Assembly (NCBI GenBank): GCA_946807835.1
Contig: OX327691.1
Span: 14,621,688-14,685,687 of the forward strand
Reading direction: 5' to 3'
Length of the DNA: 64,000 nucleotides
Origin: Ailanthus altissimus
Lineage: Eukaryota; Streptophyta; Magnoliopsida; Sapindales; Simaroubaceae
Every line of letters starts with the position of its first letter. Within the stretch, counting starts at the first letter, position 1. The position numbers were made by a program, and so were the translations under genes. The notes beneath the pieces are model-generated. The model saw only the letters and a list, made by a program, of their open reading frames with translations, made no database searches and had not been told where the DNA came from. Shown one piece after another: positions 62,456 through 64,000 of the stretch.

Positions 62456-64000
62456 TTAAGCCTTGGACCAGCCAAGCAGGCCACCAATTATGCTAAGAAT
62501 ACTACCAGTGATCAGAACTTTCATCAATCTTAGCTTACCCCTTGTGTATGGCGGGTATCTGACAGCTGCATCACCAAAGAAACCTCGATATAGAACTGCT
62601 TTTTTATGACTAAAAGCATCAAAAGAGAATTTCCCATGGTACGCTCCCATCCCACTCTCCTGGACACCTCCAAATGGCAAACTGTGTACCGTAAGCTGCA
62701 AAATCAGGTACATATTATAGAGTTAAATTCCAAATTTAATCAGAACATAAAAATAAATTGAGGGCGATGAACAATAAAACAGTTGTAACAAAATGAAGTT
62801 TCAATCTCAAAGACATCCTAAAATGTAGCAATTTCTAAGAACATATTAGATGCTGACAAAATATCATCATTATTTATAATATCCTCAGCATCATCTACTT
62901 GTCACTTTAACCTAATCATAGTGAGTATCACCACTTCTGCATGTACATATGCATGAATGTTTATGCAACTTGTTGCTAAAGTTCAAGCATAATTACATGT
63001 AAAGTAACATCATTGATAACCAAACCCCCTGCAGAGACAGTTGTCACAAACTTCTCTTTGAGTTTCTTGTTGTTGGTGAATAAATATGCCGCAAGTGGCT
63101 TTTCTCCTGTGTTAATAATATCAAAGCTATCTTCTATTTTTTCAACCTGTCCAAACCAAAAGAAACAAATTAAAATAAATGAATAAATAATGATAGAGAC
63201 CTCAGCAATTAACACATATAAATGCAGACTATTTAAACTAATCTCTCATAATCAAGTCGTTATCCTTTTGACATTTTGTCTGATAGTAATTAGTCTCTGT
63301 TGATTTTTACGAGGAAATTATATCATCAGTAAATTCCTTAAGCAGATTCAAATAGCTTACTCTTCAGTTAGATGATTTTATGAAAATGACAAAGGCAGTT
63401 TAAACCTTTCTTGCTAGTAAACTTGCCCGGGAAATAACATATTTTGTCTTATTTTTTAGTATTATTTTACAGATACAGTTGGTGTTGCTTTTATTACTTA
63501 AAAAGGTCTGAAGAGCAGCAAATGTAGTAGAACTGCTACTGCTGTCTAAGATGAGATCATATGGATTCATACTTCTAATAGAAGAATGCAACTTAGAGAT
63601 AACTGGATCATTTAGGGAGAAGATAGACAGGCATACAGATGCAGAGAAACAAGACACAGAGAGAGAAGCTGCTACTGCATAAAACGTTAGTCCTTACTGT
63701 AAGTATGGGAAGCAATGGACCAAATATCTCTTCTTTCATGATCAAGGCATCTCGTGGGACATCTAGCAAGATTGTAGGAGCAATCCTCCTGTCAATTATT
63801 GAAAGAATCACCAGTGTTATGATAGACCAACTCCTCCAAGATGAAACTGAAGGGACAAAGGAAAGAAAGAGAACAAGAGAATGTGCAGCAGAACTCACAG
63901 TTTGCTTTTGTCCCTTTCGCCTCCATGGACAATCTTACCTGAAACCTTGTCATCATCCAAGAGTTTCATCACACGGGCATAGTGGTTGGAATTTACAATG
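62456..64000 (-). CDS. ALDH3H1-like: Aldehyde dehydrogenase family 3, C-terminal part
   Basis: Four exons are visible: 64000 (window edge)-63899, 63788-63698, 63146-62997 and 62695-62456. They encode NSNHYARVMKLL, RIAPTILLDVPRDALIMKEE, IFGPLLPI, EKPLAAYLFTNNKKL, AGGLVINDVTLH and SLPFGGVQESGMGAYHGKFS, all hallmark ALDH3 segments. Catalytic Cys and Glu lie upstream, outside the window. The C-terminus ends in a hydrophobic stretch (LMKVLITGSILSIIGGLLGW), a likely tail anchor in a membrane. ALDH3 enzymes oxidise medium- and long-chain aldehydes to acids with NAD(P) and are linked to stress and lipid-peroxide detoxification. All joins are in phase. Naming it ALDH3H1 relies on the neighbouring J-less DnaJ gene and is less certain than the family. 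Confidence 0.93.

Noticed and set aside
1..64000. CRISPR arrays, operons or prokaryotic defence systems
   Set aside because: No regularly spaced identical repeats or co-directional compact genes. All conserved genes are intron-split plant genes.

Overview
This window is nuclear DNA from a dicotyledonous plant. The coding regions are split by many short GT-AG introns, the spacers are AT-rich, and the conserved genes are plant-type: a cellulose synthase-interactive ARM/C2 protein, a KIN-7 kinesin, nucellin-like aspartic proteases and an ALDH3 aldehyde dehydrogenase. hAT, Copia, LINE and SINE-like elements are also present. I cannot name the species.

Layout. 293-4555 (+) is the 3' half of a CSI-type ARM/C2 gene. 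It converges on a complete nine-exon replication factor C subunit 3 gene (5814-10435, -). About 7.6 kb of AT-rich spacer with decayed repeats follows. 18227-34961 (+) holds a 25-exon KIN-7 kinesin relic. Its second intron is swollen to 5.6 kb by a hAT transposon inserted inside an older hAT-like element, and other introns hold a LINE fragment and a possible organelle-derived segment. I read this gene as a pseudogene because it has several frameshifts and damaged splice sites. 36680-39602 (-) is an intact eight-exon aspartic protease. A second copy (43017-52925, -) is dead: a nearly intact Copia element (44702-50105, TSD AAACC) sits against an intron 2 acceptor, and a decayed Copia relic (50526-52768, TSD GATAA) splits exon 1. 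After another AT-rich spacer, which holds a 1.1-kb fold-back element and a small MITE, come a J-domain-less DnaJ C-terminal-domain gene (58239-60922, +) and the 3' end of an ALDH3 gene (62456 to beyond the window, -).

How the genes relate. The single-copy genes do not form one pathway. From memory, CSI3, RFC3 and a nucellin-like protease are neighbours in Arabidopsis (At1g77460-At1g77480), while CSI2, a protease, a J-less DnaJ protein and ALDH3H1 lie at At1g44120-At1g44170. The window therefore looks like the unduplicated ancestral block, with the kinesin and transposons inserted into it.

I found no prokaryote-like system, CRISPR array or convincing tRNA/rRNA gene. The noteworthy biology is the nested transposon history, two genes caught in decay, a likely GC-AG intron in the CSI gene and the two-lineage synteny. 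I see no clear sign of an undescribed system. Exon edges were placed by eye from reading frame and GT/AG rules and may be off by a base or two.
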